Assembly (NCBI GenBank): GCA_030694365.1
Contig: JAUXYM010000039.1
Coordinates: 1 to 40,016, forward strand
Length of the DNA stretch: 40,016 bases
Direction of reading: 5' to 3'
Source: Nevskia sp.
GTDB lineage: Bacteria; Pseudomonadota; Gammaproteobacteria; Nevskiales; Nevskiaceae
The notes under the pieces: generated by a model
Told to the model about the DNA's origin: nothing
Seen by the model: only the letters and a program-made list of their open reading frames with translations
The model's database searches: none
Made by a program: the position numbers and the translations under genes
Shown: positions 23,861 to 34,366 of the stretch, one piece after another
How positions within the stretch are numbered: the stretch's first letter is position 1
Layout: every line of letters begins with the position of its first letter

Positions 23861-25096
23861 GTGAAACTGCTCACCTTGGCTGCCCTGCTGTTTCCCGTGC
23901 TGGCGACCGCTGCACCGGCTGAGCCACCCAACAACCTGCTCGCGCTCGGCGCGGGCGCGCTGGTGGTGGAATCACCCCCGGCCTACGAGGGCTGGGATGC
24001 CTTCTGGTTGCTGGATGAAACCCCGAGCAGCGGCTGGGCGCAGCGGCAGCCTCGTGCGCTGAGCCAGCCCTTCCAATTCGTTTTCGAGTTGGCCGGCAAG
24101 GCGGAAATCAGCGCGCTGAGCTTCAGCAATGCTCGGGTGGACGAAGACGGCAGCGAGGCCCGCGAGGTGCTGGTGGAGATTGGCGACAGCGCCAAAAGCT
24201 CGTTTGCGCCGCTCTACAAAGGCAGCCTGAAACGGCGCGCGGACGATCAGCAGGTTGCGCTTGCCAAGCCCGGCAGCGGTCGCTACCTGCGACTGACGCT
24301 GGTCAACAATCACGGCTCCACCGAGTTCATCGAACTGATGGACTTTGCCGCCTTCGGCCGCTACACGGCACCGATTCCGGTGCCCCAGATAGCAGGCACG
24401 TTCATCGCCGATGGCGACGATGCTGGCGGCTACGCGGTACGGCTGGAGCAGGACGGCGCGAGCGCAAGCGGCTGCTACGAGCAGCGCGACGGGCTGATCG
24501 AAAACGGCGGTTTCGAGGGCCGGGTGCTGCGCCTCAACTGGCGGCAGGACTTTGACGACAGCACCCACGGCCCGGCGATCCTGATCTTCCCCGACGATGG
24601 CCAGTGGTTCATCGGCTATCGATGGAAGGAAGGCGCCGTGGACGGCGTGGCGCCCTATCAATGGGCCGGCCTGCGCAAGAACACCGTGGCCGGCAACTGT
24701 CCGCACTTCAAATTCAAGGGCAAAGCGGTTGCCGGCAATGAACTCGCCAGCCAGCTCAAGAATGAAGGCCGCGTGCGGCTTTACGGCATCCTCTTCGATA
24801 CCGATACGCTCAAGGCGGAATCCAAGCCGACGATCGACGCGCTGATCGCCGCCGCCAAAAGCGATGGCACCATGAAGCTGCTGATCGAAGGTCACACCGA
24901 CGACAGCGGCGGCGAAGCCCATAACCAGACGCTATCGGCCAAGCGCGCCGCAGCGGTCAAAGCGGCGCTGGTGGCCGGCGGCGCGACTGCCGGCTCGCTG
25001 ACCACGCAAGGCTTCGGCGCGCAGCAACCGGTGGCCAGCAATGCCACCAGCCTGGGCCGGTCGCAGAACCGTCGCGTCGAGGCGGTGAAACAGTAG
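23861..25096 (+). CDS. OmpA-domain protein with an N-terminal discoidin-like domain
   Basis: A 411-aa secreted protein beginning at GTG 23861 with a signal peptide (LLTLAALLFPVLATAAPA). Residues about 30-165 resemble a beta-sandwich of the F5/8-type-C (discoidin) kind (WDAFWLLDETPSSGW, then GRYLRLTLVNNHGS with FIELMDFAAFG). The middle part (170-290) is not recognised. The C-terminal OmpA/MotB domain (about 300-410) has LFDTDTLKAESKPTIDAL, the peptidoglycan-binding EGHTDDSGG, and LGRSQNRRVEAVKQ. It likely sits in the periplasm attached to peptidoglycan and binds another ligand by its N-terminal domain. No ribosome site is obvious upstream. The region before it is gene debris, so its promoter is unclear. 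Confidence 0.8.
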   Translation: MKLLTLAALLFPVLATAAPAEPPNNLLALGAGALVVESPPAYEGWDAFWLLDETPSSGWAQRQPRALSQPFQFVFELAGKAEISALSFSNARVDEDGSEAREVLVEIGDSAKSSFAPLYKGSLKRRADDQQVALAKPGSGRYLRLTLVNNHGSTEFIELMDFAAFGRYTAPIPVPQIAGTFIADGDDAGGYAVRLEQDGASASGCYEQRDGLIENGGFEGRVLRLNWRQDFDDSTHGPAILIFPDDGQWFIGYRWKEGAVDGVAPYQWAGLRKNTVAGNCPHFKFKGKAVAGNELASQLKNEGRVRLYGILFDTDTLKAESKPTIDALIAAAKSDGTMKLLIEGHTDDSGGEAHNQTLSAKRAAAVKAALVAGGATAGSLTTQGFGAQQPVASNATSLGRSQNRRVEAVKQ

Positions 25097-25219
25097 TCGC
25101 GCCCGCCATGCCCATGGATTTGCGAGGCATCGGTGGCCGTGGGGCCGCCTGCGAGTTCTTCACGCGGCTGCAATGCCGGGCACTTAAATTTCACAAAGGT
25201 TAACGGCATCTGTCCTGAC

Positions 25220-25240
25220 GACAGGGTCATTGACCCTGTC
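25220..25240. promoter_or_regulatory. Perfect 21-bp palindrome upstream of the metallophosphoesterase
   Basis: gacagggtca, a central t, and tgaccctgtc form a perfect palindrome 91 bp ahead of the gene start, in the 235-bp spacer after the OmpA-domain gene. It could be a dimeric regulator site or a transcript hairpin; there is no T-tract. Nothing else was recognised in this spacer. Confidence 0.4.
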
Positions 25241-25331
25241 TGCCGTGGCCTGTCGCCATGGCGGGTTCGCCCTCTCAGGACTGCATCAGGCACAGCGCCG
25301 ATGCAGGCGTTCGGAAACTCCAGCCACTACC

Positions 25332-26456
25332 ATGAAGAAAATCCTGCTCGGTGCCGCGATGCTCGCCGCCACCCTTGCTGCCGCTGCACCCGCTTCCGCC
25401 GACCTCCGTGATGTCCGTGACCTCATCGACGCGGCTCGCCCGCTCAAGCCGCTGACGCTGGCGGTGATCGGCGACTGGCCCTACGGCTCGCTGCTGTTCG
25501 ACAACGCGGCCCTGCTGATCGACTCGGTCAACGCCGATGCCAAGGTCAGCCGCGTGATCCATGTCGGCGACATCCACTCCGGCAGCCAGCCCTGCACCAG
25601 CGCCGGCATCCTGCCGCCGCTCGCCACCTCGATCCCGACCTACAACCAGAGCGTCTTCGGCCTGTTCCAGCGCTTCGAGGTGCCTTTGGTTTACACGCCG
25701 GGCGACAACGAGTGGACCGACTGCCACAAAGCCAAGGAAAAGTCGGCTGGCGCGCCACTCAAGGAGCTGGCCAGTGTTCGCGGCCTGTTCTTCGCGAAGC
25801 CGGGCCGCACCTTGGGCCTCGACGAAGACGTGGTCGAATCGCAGGCCCAGTCCTTTGACCCGGCCTATCCGACCGATGCCCAGTTCGTCGAAAACGTGCT
25901 CTGGGATGAGTCGAAGGTGGTGTTCGTCACCCTGAACATTCCCGGCTCGAACGACGACACGGTGCCGTGGAGCGGCACTTTCGCCGACCCGACCGCCCAG
26001 GCCGCCGAGCGTGCTGCGCGTGACGGTGCCAACCAGCGCTGGCTGGCAGCAGCGTTCGCCCGCGCCCAGCACATCCAAGCCAAGGCGATCGTGGTCGCGC
26101 AGCAGGCTGACATGTTCGATCCGGCAGCAGTCGTGCCGGGTGGCGATGGCCTGTCGGCCTACACCGCTTACGTCCAGCAACTGGCGCAGCTGTCATTGGC
26201 CTTTGGCAAGCCGGTCCTGCTGATCAACGGCGACTCGCATGTCTACGGCGTCGATCGTCCGCTCGCCGACCCGGCCAGCGCCACCGGCCTGATTCACGGC
26301 ACCCCGGCAGTGCCGAACCTGCAGCGCATCACCGTCGAAGGCTCGACGACCGCACCGGCGGAATGGCTGCGCCTGACCATCGATCCGCGCAAGAAGGACG
26401 TGTTCAGCTTCAGCAACGTCGCTTACTGCAAGGATCCGCTGACCAGCTGCCAGTAA
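25332..26456 (+). CDS. Secreted calcineurin-like metallophosphoesterase
   Basis: About 374 aa from ATG 25332. The signal peptide is KKILLGAAMLAATLAAAAPASA. The metallophosphoesterase metal sites appear in altered form: VIGDWPYG (Asp48) where D-x-H is usual, HVGDIHSG (Asp80, His82), PGDNEW (124-127) for GNH[DE], and INGDSHVYGVDRP (300-309) for GHxH. The altered motifs are consistent with a divergent subfamily, and metal binding remains plausible. The substrate is unknown. It may act in the periplasm on phosphate esters. The frame is open upstream to 25230, but the ATG at 25332 gives a clean signal peptide. A strong terminator follows. Confidence 0.82.
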   Translation: MKKILLGAAMLAATLAAAAPASADLRDVRDLIDAARPLKPLTLAVIGDWPYGSLLFDNAALLIDSVNADAKVSRVIHVGDIHSGSQPCTSAGILPPLATSIPTYNQSVFGLFQRFEVPLVYTPGDNEWTDCHKAKEKSAGAPLKELASVRGLFFAKPGRTLGLDEDVVESQAQSFDPAYPTDAQFVENVLWDESKVVFVTLNIPGSNDDTVPWSGTFADPTAQAAERAARDGANQRWLAAAFARAQHIQAKAIVVAQQADMFDPAAVVPGGDGLSAYTAYVQQLAQLSLAFGKPVLLINGDSHVYGVDRPLADPASATGLIHGTPAVPNLQRITVEGSTTAPAEWLRLTIDPRKKDVFSFSNVAYCKDPLTSCQ

Positions 26457-26472
26457 ACCAGCACCGGAAACG

Positions 26473-26505
26473 AAAAAGCCCGGTCAGCAATGACCGGGCT
26501 TTTTT
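26473..26505 (+). terminator. Rho-independent terminator after the metallophosphoesterase gene
   Basis: The stem agcccggtca, loop gcaa and stem tgaccgggct are followed by ttttt, with an A-run on the other side. It lies 17 bp after the stop. The symmetry allows it to work on the convergent lysS transcript as well. Confidence 0.92.
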
Positions 26506-26531
26506 CATGTCGCCGACTTCGATCTCAGCAC

Positions 26532-26619
26532 CGTAGGGTGGGCAGGCTGCATCTGCCCACCATGCGCCCACTTCTGACCGCCGCGAATCGGTGGGCGGAT
26601 GAAACTCGCCCACCCTACG
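26532..26619. repeat. Inverted repeat (CGTAGGGTGGGC type) between convergent genes
   Basis: The left end is cgtagggtgggcaggctgca and the right end is gaaactcgcccaccctacg. Outer arms of 12 bp pair exactly, and an inner set (tctgcccacc with cggtgggcgga) pairs imperfectly. It lies between the terminator at 26505 and the lysS stop at 26622, a typical place for such elements. This sequence class is common in proteobacterial genomes. Confidence 0.78.
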
Positions 26620-26621
26620 CA

Positions 26622-28130
<1,509 letters not shown>

Positions 28131-28146
28131 GATTTTTCTTGAGGTT

Positions 28147-29242
28147 TTACAAACCCGACTTCAGGCTCGCTTCGATGTACGGATCGAGATAGCCATCGAG
28201 CACCTTCTGGGTGTCGGCGATTTCGACACCGGTGCGCAGATCCTTGATCCGCGACTGGTCGAGCACGTAGGAGCGAATCTGGTGACCCCATTCGATGTCG
28301 CTCTTCGAGTCTTCGATCTTCTGCTTCGCGACGTTGCGCTTCTGAAGCTCCTGCTCGTACATCCGCGAGCGCAGCATCTTCATCGCGGCATCGCGGTTCT
28401 TGTGCTGGCTGCGCTGGGTCTGGCAGGCGACGACGATGCCGGTCGGCACGTGAGTGATGCGGATCGCCGATTCGGTCTTGTTGACGTGCTGGCCACCAGC
28501 GCCCGAAGAACGGAAGGTGTCGACCTTCAAGTCCGCCGGATTGATGTCGATCTCGATCTTGTCGTCGATCTCGGGAGACACATAGACGCCGGCGAAGCTG
28601 GTGTGGCGGCGGTTGCCGGAATCGAACGGCGACTTGCGCACCAGGCGATGGACGCCGGTCTCGGTGCGCAACCAGCCGTAGGCGTAATCACCCTCGATCT
28701 GCAGCGCGGCAGACTTGATGCCGGCGACATCGCCGTCGCTGAGTTCGAGCAGTTCGACCTTGAAGCCCTTGCCTTCGGCCCAGCGCGTGTACATGCGCAG
28801 CAGCATCGAAGCCCAGTCCTGCGCCTCGGTGCCGCCGGCGCCAGCCTGAATATCGAGGAAGCAGTTGTTGGCGTCGGCTTCGCCGGCGAACATGCGCTTG
28901 AATTCCATGTCCTCGGCGGTCGCGCGGTAACCGTCGACTTCACGGGCAATCGCGGCAACCGAAGCCTCGTCGCCTTCCTCGGCCGCCATCTCCAGCAACT
29001 CGGCGGCATCGATGAGCGCGGTGCGGACCTTGGTCAGCGGCTGGACGATGTTCTCGAGCATCGCCCGTTCGCGGCCCAGGGTCTGCGCGCGCTCGGGCTT
29101 GTCCCAGACGTCATTCTGTTCGAGTTCCTTGACGACTTCGTCGAGGCGCTCGCATTTGACATCGTAGTCAAAGATAGCCCCGGAGCGCGTCGAAACGCGC
29201 TCGCAGGGCCGTAATCTCACTCTTGATCGGGTTGATTTCCAC
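28147..29242 (-). CDS. prfB: Peptide chain release factor 2 (programmed +1 frameshift)
   Basis: RF2 of 364 aa recognises UAA and UGA. Translation probably starts at GTG 29242 ([17 protein letters not shown]). After 24 codons the zero frame meets CTT TGA C, and a +1 shift joins RGYL to [12 protein letters not shown]. The remaining 340 residues are in the second frame to 28147. The stop-codon tripeptide SPF occurs in [14 protein letters not shown] and the peptidyl-hydrolysis motif in [15 protein letters not shown]. The length equals that of E. coli RF2. The second frame is also open upstream of the shift (to 29313), but that part does not match RF2. Product identity is certain. The exact start is less so, since it is a GTG with no strong ribosome site. 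Confidence 0.96.
29166..29185 (-). promoter_or_regulatory. prfB programmed frameshift site
   Basis: On the minus strand the sequence is ctccggggctatctttgac. The slippery CTT-TGA-C (UGA at 29170-29168) is preceded by a G-rich, internal-SD-like cggggc, close to the E. coli site AGGGGGTATCTTTGAC. When RF2 is scarce the ribosome pauses at UGA and shifts to read GAC. This is autoregulation of RF2 synthesis. Confidence 0.93.
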
Positions 29243-29427
29243 AATTCTGGGGATTCGCGATGGGCGCGCAGTATAGTCGCCGCCGCCAGCGGGTTGAACC
29301 CGTCGACATGCACCGGCGCGAAGCAAAGTTGTCGCTGCCATCGGGCACGTGATAAAAACCGTTGGTACGGCTACTTTCTCAACTAGCCGTGGCTCGCACC
29401 ACCACTAATAAAGCGCAGGGGAGAACG

Positions 29428-30741
29428 ATGATCAATTTTCGCATCCGTCCGAACGGCTTGCTCGTGCTTGCCCTCTGGTCGGGGGTAACAGCGGCAGTCC
29501 ACGCAGATGAAACGGACCGCCGTTTCTATGTGTCGCCGATGGGCAACTACACGATCGGCGATAGCGACCGGAGCAAGGATGATGGCGTCGGCGGCAGCAT
29601 TTCCGTCGGCAAGCGGTTGACCAGCAACCTTGACCTCGAAGTCTTCGGTCATTTCACCAACTATCCGAACGGCTCTTCCGGCAAGGACACGAAGCTGTTC
29701 GGTGCCGGTGCTGGTGCCAACATCTTCCCGTTCCCGACCCATCCGCTGCTCGATGGTGCCTATGTCCGCCTCGCCGCTTCGCGTGGCCAGGGCAAGGACG
29801 TTCCGGGTCTGGTCAAGGACTACACGTCGACGATCTTCGACGCCGGCCTCGGCTACCTGTTCACGCTGAGCAAGGCCCCGCTGGGCCCGTTCGCGCCGGG
29901 TATCGCACTGCGCGTCGAAGCGCTGTATCGCCATGACGCCCATGGCCGCAGCCAGCTCGGCATCAGCCCGTCGAACGATCAGTACTTCCAGGACATCGCG
30001 ATCAACGTCGGCCTGCGCATTCCGCTTGGCGGCCGCGGCTGGGCTCCGGCCGTCGAAGCGCCGAAGGAAGAAGTGGCGATCGTGCCGGTCGAGGAAGCTG
30101 CAGCTCCGCCTCCGCCACCACCGCCGCCGCCGTGCGAACCGCCGGTCCCTGGCCAGCCGATCAATCTCGATGGCTGCAAGGAAGGCGACACCCTGGTGCT
30201 GCGCGGCGTCAACTTCGAGTTCGACAAGGCGAAGCTGACCGTCAATGCCAAGGCATTGCTTGATCCGGTGGCCGATGCGCTGATCGCGCGTCCGGACATC
30301 AAGGTCGAGATCAACGGTCATACCGACTCGAAGGGCAGCGACGCCTACAACCTCAAGTTGTCCGATGCGCGTGCCGCTTCGGTTGTCGCCTATCTGGTCG
30401 GCCGTGGCGTCGCTGCGGACCGGATGACCAGCAAGGGCTTCGGCGAATCGATGCCGGTGGCCGACAACGCCACCGACGAAGGTCGCGAGTTCAACCGTCG
30501 CGTCGAGCTGAAGATCACCGAAGCCAATGCTGGCGGCATCACCGCGGCTCCGGCGAACGACGTCCCGGCTGCCGAAGCGGTGCCGGCGGAAGCCGCGCCA
30601 GCCGAAGAAGCGCCTGCTGCTGAAGCAGCGCCTGCGGAAGCCGCTCCGGCTGAGGAAGCCCCGGTTGAAGCAGCACCTGCTGAAGCTGCTCCGGTCGAGG
30701 AAGCGCCTGCTGAAGTTCCGGCCGACGCCCCTCCGGGCTGA
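29428..30741 (+). CDS. OmpA-family porin with a long Ala/Pro/Glu C-terminal tail
   Basis: A 437-aa outer-membrane protein. ATG 29428 has an excellent ribosome site (ggggaga 6 nt upstream) and is followed by a signal peptide ending AVHADE. Residues about 25-215 form an OmpA-like eight-stranded barrel (RRFYVSPMGNYTIGDSD). A linker with nine prolines (about 226-236) leads to the OmpA peptidoglycan-binding domain (about 255-365: NFEFDKAKLTVNAK, NGHTDSKGSDAYN, EFNRRVELKI). The last 68 residues (370-437) are repeats of PAEAAPAEEAP type, unusual after the OmpA domain. It is probably a single transcription unit bounded by the terminator at 30801-30837. A weak promoter (TTGTCG at 29329, GATAAA at 29351) may drive it. 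Confidence 0.9.
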   Translation: MINFRIRPNGLLVLALWSGVTAAVHADETDRRFYVSPMGNYTIGDSDRSKDDGVGGSISVGKRLTSNLDLEVFGHFTNYPNGSSGKDTKLFGAGAGANIFPFPTHPLLDGAYVRLAASRGQGKDVPGLVKDYTSTIFDAGLGYLFTLSKAPLGPFAPGIALRVEALYRHDAHGRSQLGISPSNDQYFQDIAINVGLRIPLGGRGWAPAVEAPKEEVAIVPVEEAAAPPPPPPPPPCEPPVPGQPINLDGCKEGDTLVLRGVNFEFDKAKLTVNAKALLDPVADALIARPDIKVEINGHTDSKGSDAYNLKLSDARAASVVAYLVGRGVAADRMTSKGFGESMPVADNATDEGREFNRRVELKITEANAGGITAAPANDVPAAEAVPAEAAPAEEAPAAEAAPAEAAPAEEAPVEAAPAEAAPVEEAPAEVPADAPPG

Positions 30742-30751
30742 TGCGGAACTG

Positions 30752-30781
30752 GATCAGCCGGCCTGCACAGGCCGGCTGATC
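30752..30781. repeat. Perfect 13-bp stem hairpin after the OmpA gene
   Basis: The arm gatcagccggcct, loop gcac and arm aggccggctgatc are perfectly paired. It lies 11 bp after the OmpA-like stop and has no T-run, so it is not a standard terminator. A true terminator follows 20 bp later. It may protect the 3' end of the porin mRNA. Confidence 0.7.
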
Positions 30782-30800
30782 GGATTCCCCCCAAGGCATA

Positions 30801-30837
30801 AAAAGCCCCGCATCGGGAAACCGATGCGGGGCTTTTT
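30801..30837 (+). terminator. Strong rho-independent terminator, bidirectional
   Basis: The 16-bp perfect stem aaaagccccgcatcgg pairs with ccgatgcggggctttt around a gaaa loop. A-runs and T-runs on the two sides allow termination in both directions: the OmpA-like gene on + and the small membrane-protein gene on -. Confidence 0.95.
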
Positions 30838-30871
30838 CATGGTTGGCCGTTCCTGAGAATCGACGCCGGCG

Positions 30872-31132
30872 TCAGCCCGCGCGACGGCCGACTACGCGGA
30901 TCGCCGGCAAAGTGCCGAGATCGGCCACCGCGCGCGCTTGCACGACACTCCGCTGAGCGTAGATGCGCTCCGCATCGGTGCCGCTGCGAATCAGGGCCAC
31001 GGCGAAGCTCATATGCAGCGCCAGCGCAGCCATGATCGCCGCCGTCATCTGCAGGCCGCGATTTTCGCTATCAGACTCCGCGCGACGGGTGGTGGATGGG
31101 CCAAGCCCGGCATCGGTGGTGATCAGATTCAT
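30872..31132 (-). CDS. Hypothetical 86-aa protein with one membrane segment
   Basis: ATG 31132 has a good ribosome site (ggggaa about 5 nt upstream) and gives 86 aa. It has a polar N-terminus (MNLITTDAGLGPSTTRR), one hydrophobic stretch (about residues 29-48, LQMTAAIMAALALHMSFAVAL) and a basic C-terminus ending IRVVGRRAG. The frame is open further upstream but without a comparable start. I do not recognise the family. It is flanked by a terminator at its 3' end and is divergent from miaB. The ribosome site and topology make it a plausible real gene. Confidence 0.55.
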   Translation of the reverse strand: MNLITTDAGLGPSTTRRAESDSENRGLQMTAAIMAALALHMSFAVALIRSGTDAERIYAQRSVVQARAVADLGTLPAIRVVGRRAG

Positions 31133-31291
31133 GGCGTTCCCCGCATTCGTTTTTGAGTGGTGTCGGGTCGGTGTGCATGACGCCGTCCTTGTTCCGACAC
31201 CCCTGAGATGCAGCGCGATCGCCATCCGGATTGAAGCGCTTGCAAAAATTTGTCGAAAAAACCGCCATCCGGGCACTCGGAAAGCGTCCGT

Positions 31292-31297
31292 TATACT
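31292..31297 (+). promoter_or_regulatory. Possible -10 element for the miaB operon
   Basis: TATACT, in the context ccgttatacttcg, lies about 39 bp before the miaB ATG. No good -35 is seen 17 bp upstream, so this is a weak call based on the -10 match and position only. Confidence 0.3.
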
Positions 31298-31335
31298 TCG
31301 CACCTTCCCAGACCCGCCCCCGCCTTCGCCCCGGA

Positions 31336-32715
31336 ATGACTCAGTCCCCGCCCGTCAAGCCCCTGCCGTCCAAGGTCTTCATCAAGACCTTCGGCTGCCA
31401 GATGAACGAGTACGACTCGTCGAAGATGGTGGATGTGCTGAAGGCCGCGCGTGGCTACGAGCGGACCCTGGATATCGACGACGCCGATCTGGTGCTGCTC
31501 AACACCTGCTCGGTGCGCGAGAAGGCCTCCGAAAAAGTGTTCTCCGATCTCGGCCGCCTGAAAGCCTGGAAGGCCGCGAAGCCAGGTCGTTTGGTCGGCG
31601 TTGGTGGCTGTGTCGCCAGCCAGGAAGGCGAAGCGATCGCCAAGCGGGCGACGGCTGTTGATCTGGTGTTCGGCCCGCAGACTCTGCATCGCCTGCCGGA
31701 GCTGATCGACCAGACCCGTGCGACCCAGCGTCCGGCGGTCGACGTGCGCTTCCCGGAAATCGAGAAATTCGATCGCCTGCCGGAACCGCGTGCCGAAGGC
31801 CCGACCGCGTTCGTGTCGATCATGGAAGGCTGCTCGAAGTACTGCACCTTCTGCATCGTGCCGTACACGCGCGGCGAAGAAATCTCCCGGCCGCTCGATG
31901 ACGTGCTCGCCGAAGTCGATTCCCTGCTCGGCCAGGGCGTGCGCGAGATCACCCTGCTCGGCCAGAACGTCAACGCCTACCACGGCGTCATGGCCGACGG
32001 CTCGCACTGCGATCTGGCGCTATTGCTGCACATCCTGGCCCGCTTCGAGGGCCTGGGACGAGTGCGCTACACCACCTCGCATCCGGCCCATTTCAATGAC
32101 GCGCTGATCGATGCCTTTGCCTCGATCGCCAAGCTCGACAACCAGTTGCACCTGCCGGTGCAGAGCGGTTCCGATCGCATCCTGGCGATGATGAAGCGCG
32201 GCTACACCCAGGCCGACTACCTGCGCAAGATCTTCAGGCTGCGTAAGCTGCGACCGGGCATCAGCCTGTCGACCGATCTGATCGTCGGCTTCCCCTCCGA
32301 GACCGACGAGGACTTCGAGCAGACCATGGCGCTGATCGAAGCCGCACGCTTCGATGCCGCGTACTCGTTCATCTACTCGCCTCGCCCCGGCACGCCGGCC
32401 GCCAACCTGCGCGATGGCGTGCCGCTGGAGGTCAAGCAGGCGCGCCTCGAACGGGTGCAGGCGCGGATCCGCGAGTTCGGCGAACAGTTTGCTGCGCGTC
32501 TGGTCGGAACCGTGCAGTCGGTGCTGGTCACCGGGCCGTCACGCAAGGGTGGTAGCCAGTTGACCGGCAAGACGCCGTGCAACCGTTCGATCAATTTCGA
32601 TGGCCCGGCGCACGATGCCGCCCGTCTCGTCGGCCAGTTCGTCGACGTGCAGGTGACTGCCAGCATGGCCAATTCCCTGCGCGGCGAAATCGTCACCGCC
32701 GACGCCGTCTCCTGA
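31336..32715 (+). CDS. miaB: tRNA-2-methylthio-N6-dimethylallyladenosine synthase MiaB
   Basis: A 459-aa radical-SAM methylthiotransferase that modifies i6A37 to ms2i6A37 in tRNAs reading UNN codons. The UPF0004 domain is at the N-terminus ([18 protein letters not shown], Cys21, and [11 protein letters not shown]). The radical-SAM cluster motif is CSKYCTFC in [18 protein letters not shown], quoted as MEGCSKYC and [15 protein letters not shown] domain is at the C-terminus. ATG 31336 is chosen because [16 protein letters not shown] leads straight into the conserved start. Its stop is 16 bp before phoH. Its Fe-S clusters are of the type whose maintenance depends on YgfZ in E. coli. Confidence 0.97.
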   Translation: MTQSPPVKPLPSKVFIKTFGCQMNEYDSSKMVDVLKAARGYERTLDIDDADLVLLNTCSVREKASEKVFSDLGRLKAWKAAKPGRLVGVGGCVASQEGEAIAKRATAVDLVFGPQTLHRLPELIDQTRATQRPAVDVRFPEIEKFDRLPEPRAEGPTAFVSIMEGCSKYCTFCIVPYTRGEEISRPLDDVLAEVDSLLGQGVREITLLGQNVNAYHGVMADGSHCDLALLLHILARFEGLGRVRYTTSHPAHFNDALIDAFASIAKLDNQLHLPVQSGSDRILAMMKRGYTQADYLRKIFRLRKLRPGISLSTDLIVGFPSETDEDFEQTMALIEAARFDAAYSFIYSPRPGTPAANLRDGVPLEVKQARLERVQARIREFGEQFAARLVGTVQSVLVTGPSRKGGSQLTGKTPCNRSINFDGPAHDAARLVGQFVDVQVTASMANSLRGEIVTADAVS

Positions 32716-32731
32716 ATGAGACTCGCCTGAC

Positions 32732-33742
32732 TTGAAAACTACGGACCCCGTCGCGATCTCCCGGCGCGATTTTTCGCTGGACCCGGACGATGCGCCGCGC
32801 ATCGCCAATCTGAATGGCAGTTTCGATGCCCATCTGCGTTCGCTGGAAATCGGCTTCGGCATCGAGATTCGCAACCGCGGCAACCGCTATGTGGTGATCG
32901 GCCCGGCCGATGAGGCCGAGGCCGGAGAAAGCGCGATTCGCTCGCTGTTCGATCAGACCGAGTACGGCGCGATCGATGGCGAGAACGTGCACATGGCGCT
33001 GCACGAGTTCGCACCGCGCTCGAAGCTGAGCGCGATCCCTGGTGCCCGCAATGGTGACGACGTGGTGATCCGCACGCGGCGCGGTGTCGTCCGTGGCCGC
33101 TCGCCGCTGCAGAAGGCCTATCTCGACGATATCGCCAGCAAGGTGCTGAGCTTCGGCATCGGCCCGGCCGGCACCGGCAAGACTTATCTCGCCGTCGCCA
33201 GCGCCGTCGAAGCGCTGGAACGCGATCGCGTCCGTAAGCTGGTGCTGGTCCGGCCGGCAGTCGAGGCCGGCGAAAAGCTCGGCTTCCTGCCGGGCGACAT
33301 GGCCCAGAAGATCGATCCCTATCTGCGGCCGCTGTATGACGCGCTGTACGAAATGCTCGGCTTCGAGAAAGTTGCCCGGCTGATCGAGCGCAATGTCATC
33401 GAGGTAGCACCGCTGGCCTTCATGCGCGGCCGCACGCTCAACGAAGCCTTCGTGATTCTCGACGAAGCGCAGAACACCACGGTCGAGCAGATGAAGATGT
33501 TCCTGACTCGCTTGGGCTTCGGCTCGGTCGCCGTGGTCACGGGCGACGTCACCCAGATCGATCTGCCGAAGCATGTGGCCAGCGGCCTCAACCATGCGAT
33601 GAGCGTGCTTCGAGGGATTCCCGAAATCGGCTTCACCCAGTTCGGCTCCAACGATGTCGTCCGTCATCCGCTGGTGCAGACCATCGTCCGTGCTTATGAA
33701 GCCTACGAGGCCAGCGAGCGGGCCGCGAAGGACTTGCGTTGA
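32732..33742 (+). CDS. ybeZ: PhoH-like ATPase (YbeZ/PhoL)
   Basis: A 336-aa PhoH-family ATPase, probably an RNA-linked NTPase working with YbeY. Walker A is GPAGTGKT (144-151) and Walker B is [11 protein letters not shown]. The conserved [17 protein letters not shown] and GDVTQIDLP are present. The N-terminal part contains a KH-like segment ([18 protein letters not shown]). The start appears to be TTG 32732 ([13 protein letters not shown]), since no ATG or GTG fits. Gene order miaB-ybeZ-ybeY-corC is conserved from E. coli. Confidence 0.95.
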   Translation: MKTTDPVAISRRDFSLDPDDAPRIANLNGSFDAHLRSLEIGFGIEIRNRGNRYVVIGPADEAEAGESAIRSLFDQTEYGAIDGENVHMALHEFAPRSKLSAIPGARNGDDVVIRTRRGVVRGRSPLQKAYLDDIASKVLSFGIGPAGTGKTYLAVASAVEALERDRVRKLVLVRPAVEAGEKLGFLPGDMAQKIDPYLRPLYDALYEMLGFEKVARLIERNVIEVAPLAFMRGRTLNEAFVILDEAQNTTVEQMKMFLTRLGFGSVAVVTGDVTQIDLPKHVASGLNHAMSVLRGIPEIGFTQFGSNDVVRHPLVQTIVRAYEAYEASERAAKDLR

Positions 33743-33752
33743 GATTCAAGCG

Positions 33753-34208
33753 ATGAGCGTCAGCCACAACATCACCATCCAGCGCCGGGTACCGCCGGCC
33801 GGCGTGCCGGCACCGGCCGCGCTGCGCCAATGGGCGCTGGCAGCACTCGGCCACACCCATGGCGAGTTGACCATCCGCATCGTCGACGAAGCCGAAAGTG
33901 CAGCGCTGAACAGCCGCTATCGCGGCAAGGATTATCCGACCAACGTGCTGTCCTTCCCCTACGATTCGGAAGGCTTCGAGGAAACCGACGACGGCCCGCC
34001 GCTGGGCGATCTGGCGATCTGCGCACCGGTGGTGCTGCGCGAGGCCGACGAGCAGGGCAAGGAAACGCGTGCCCACTGGGCGCACATGGTGGTGCACGGC
34101 GTGCTGCATCTGCTCGGCCGTGATCACCTCGAGGACGCCGAAGCCGAAGTCATGGAGGCCGAGGAACGGGCAATTCTGGCCGGACTTGGCTTTCCCGATC
34201 CTTATTGA
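33753..34208 (+). CDS. ybeY: Endoribonuclease / rRNA maturation factor YbeY
   Basis: A 151-aa zinc-dependent factor for 16S rRNA 3'-end processing and ribosome quality control. The zinc motif [11 protein letters not shown] has His115, His119 and His125. Upstream is the conserved [19 protein letters not shown] then LGDLAIC. The ATG at 33753 lies 10 bp after the phoH stop; the longer frame starting in phoH is not used. Length is typical. Confidence 0.96.
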   Translation: MSVSHNITIQRRVPPAGVPAPAALRQWALAALGHTHGELTIRIVDEAESAALNSRYRGKDYPTNVLSFPYDSEGFEETDDGPPLGDLAICAPVVLREADEQGKETRAHWAHMVVHGVLHLLGRDHLEDAEAEVMEAEERAILAGLGFPDPY

Positions 34209-34366
34209 CGCCTCGTACACAAGCCACAGAAGCGCAAAGCGATTGCGCTAGACTGGTCAAAACATGATCGAAGGCTTGCAGTTATCCCGAGGAGGGAACT
34301 AGCAGGTCAAGGCTGCGCGCATCAGTTGCAGGCTGCGCGGCATGGTTCTTGGTACTTTTCCTGGTT

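Noticed and set aside
29242-29313. prfB starting at 29313 without frameshift
   Set aside because: The 48 residues before DYDV in that frame do not resemble RF2, whereas the zero frame gives [16 protein letters not shown] and RGYL followed by the slippery stop.
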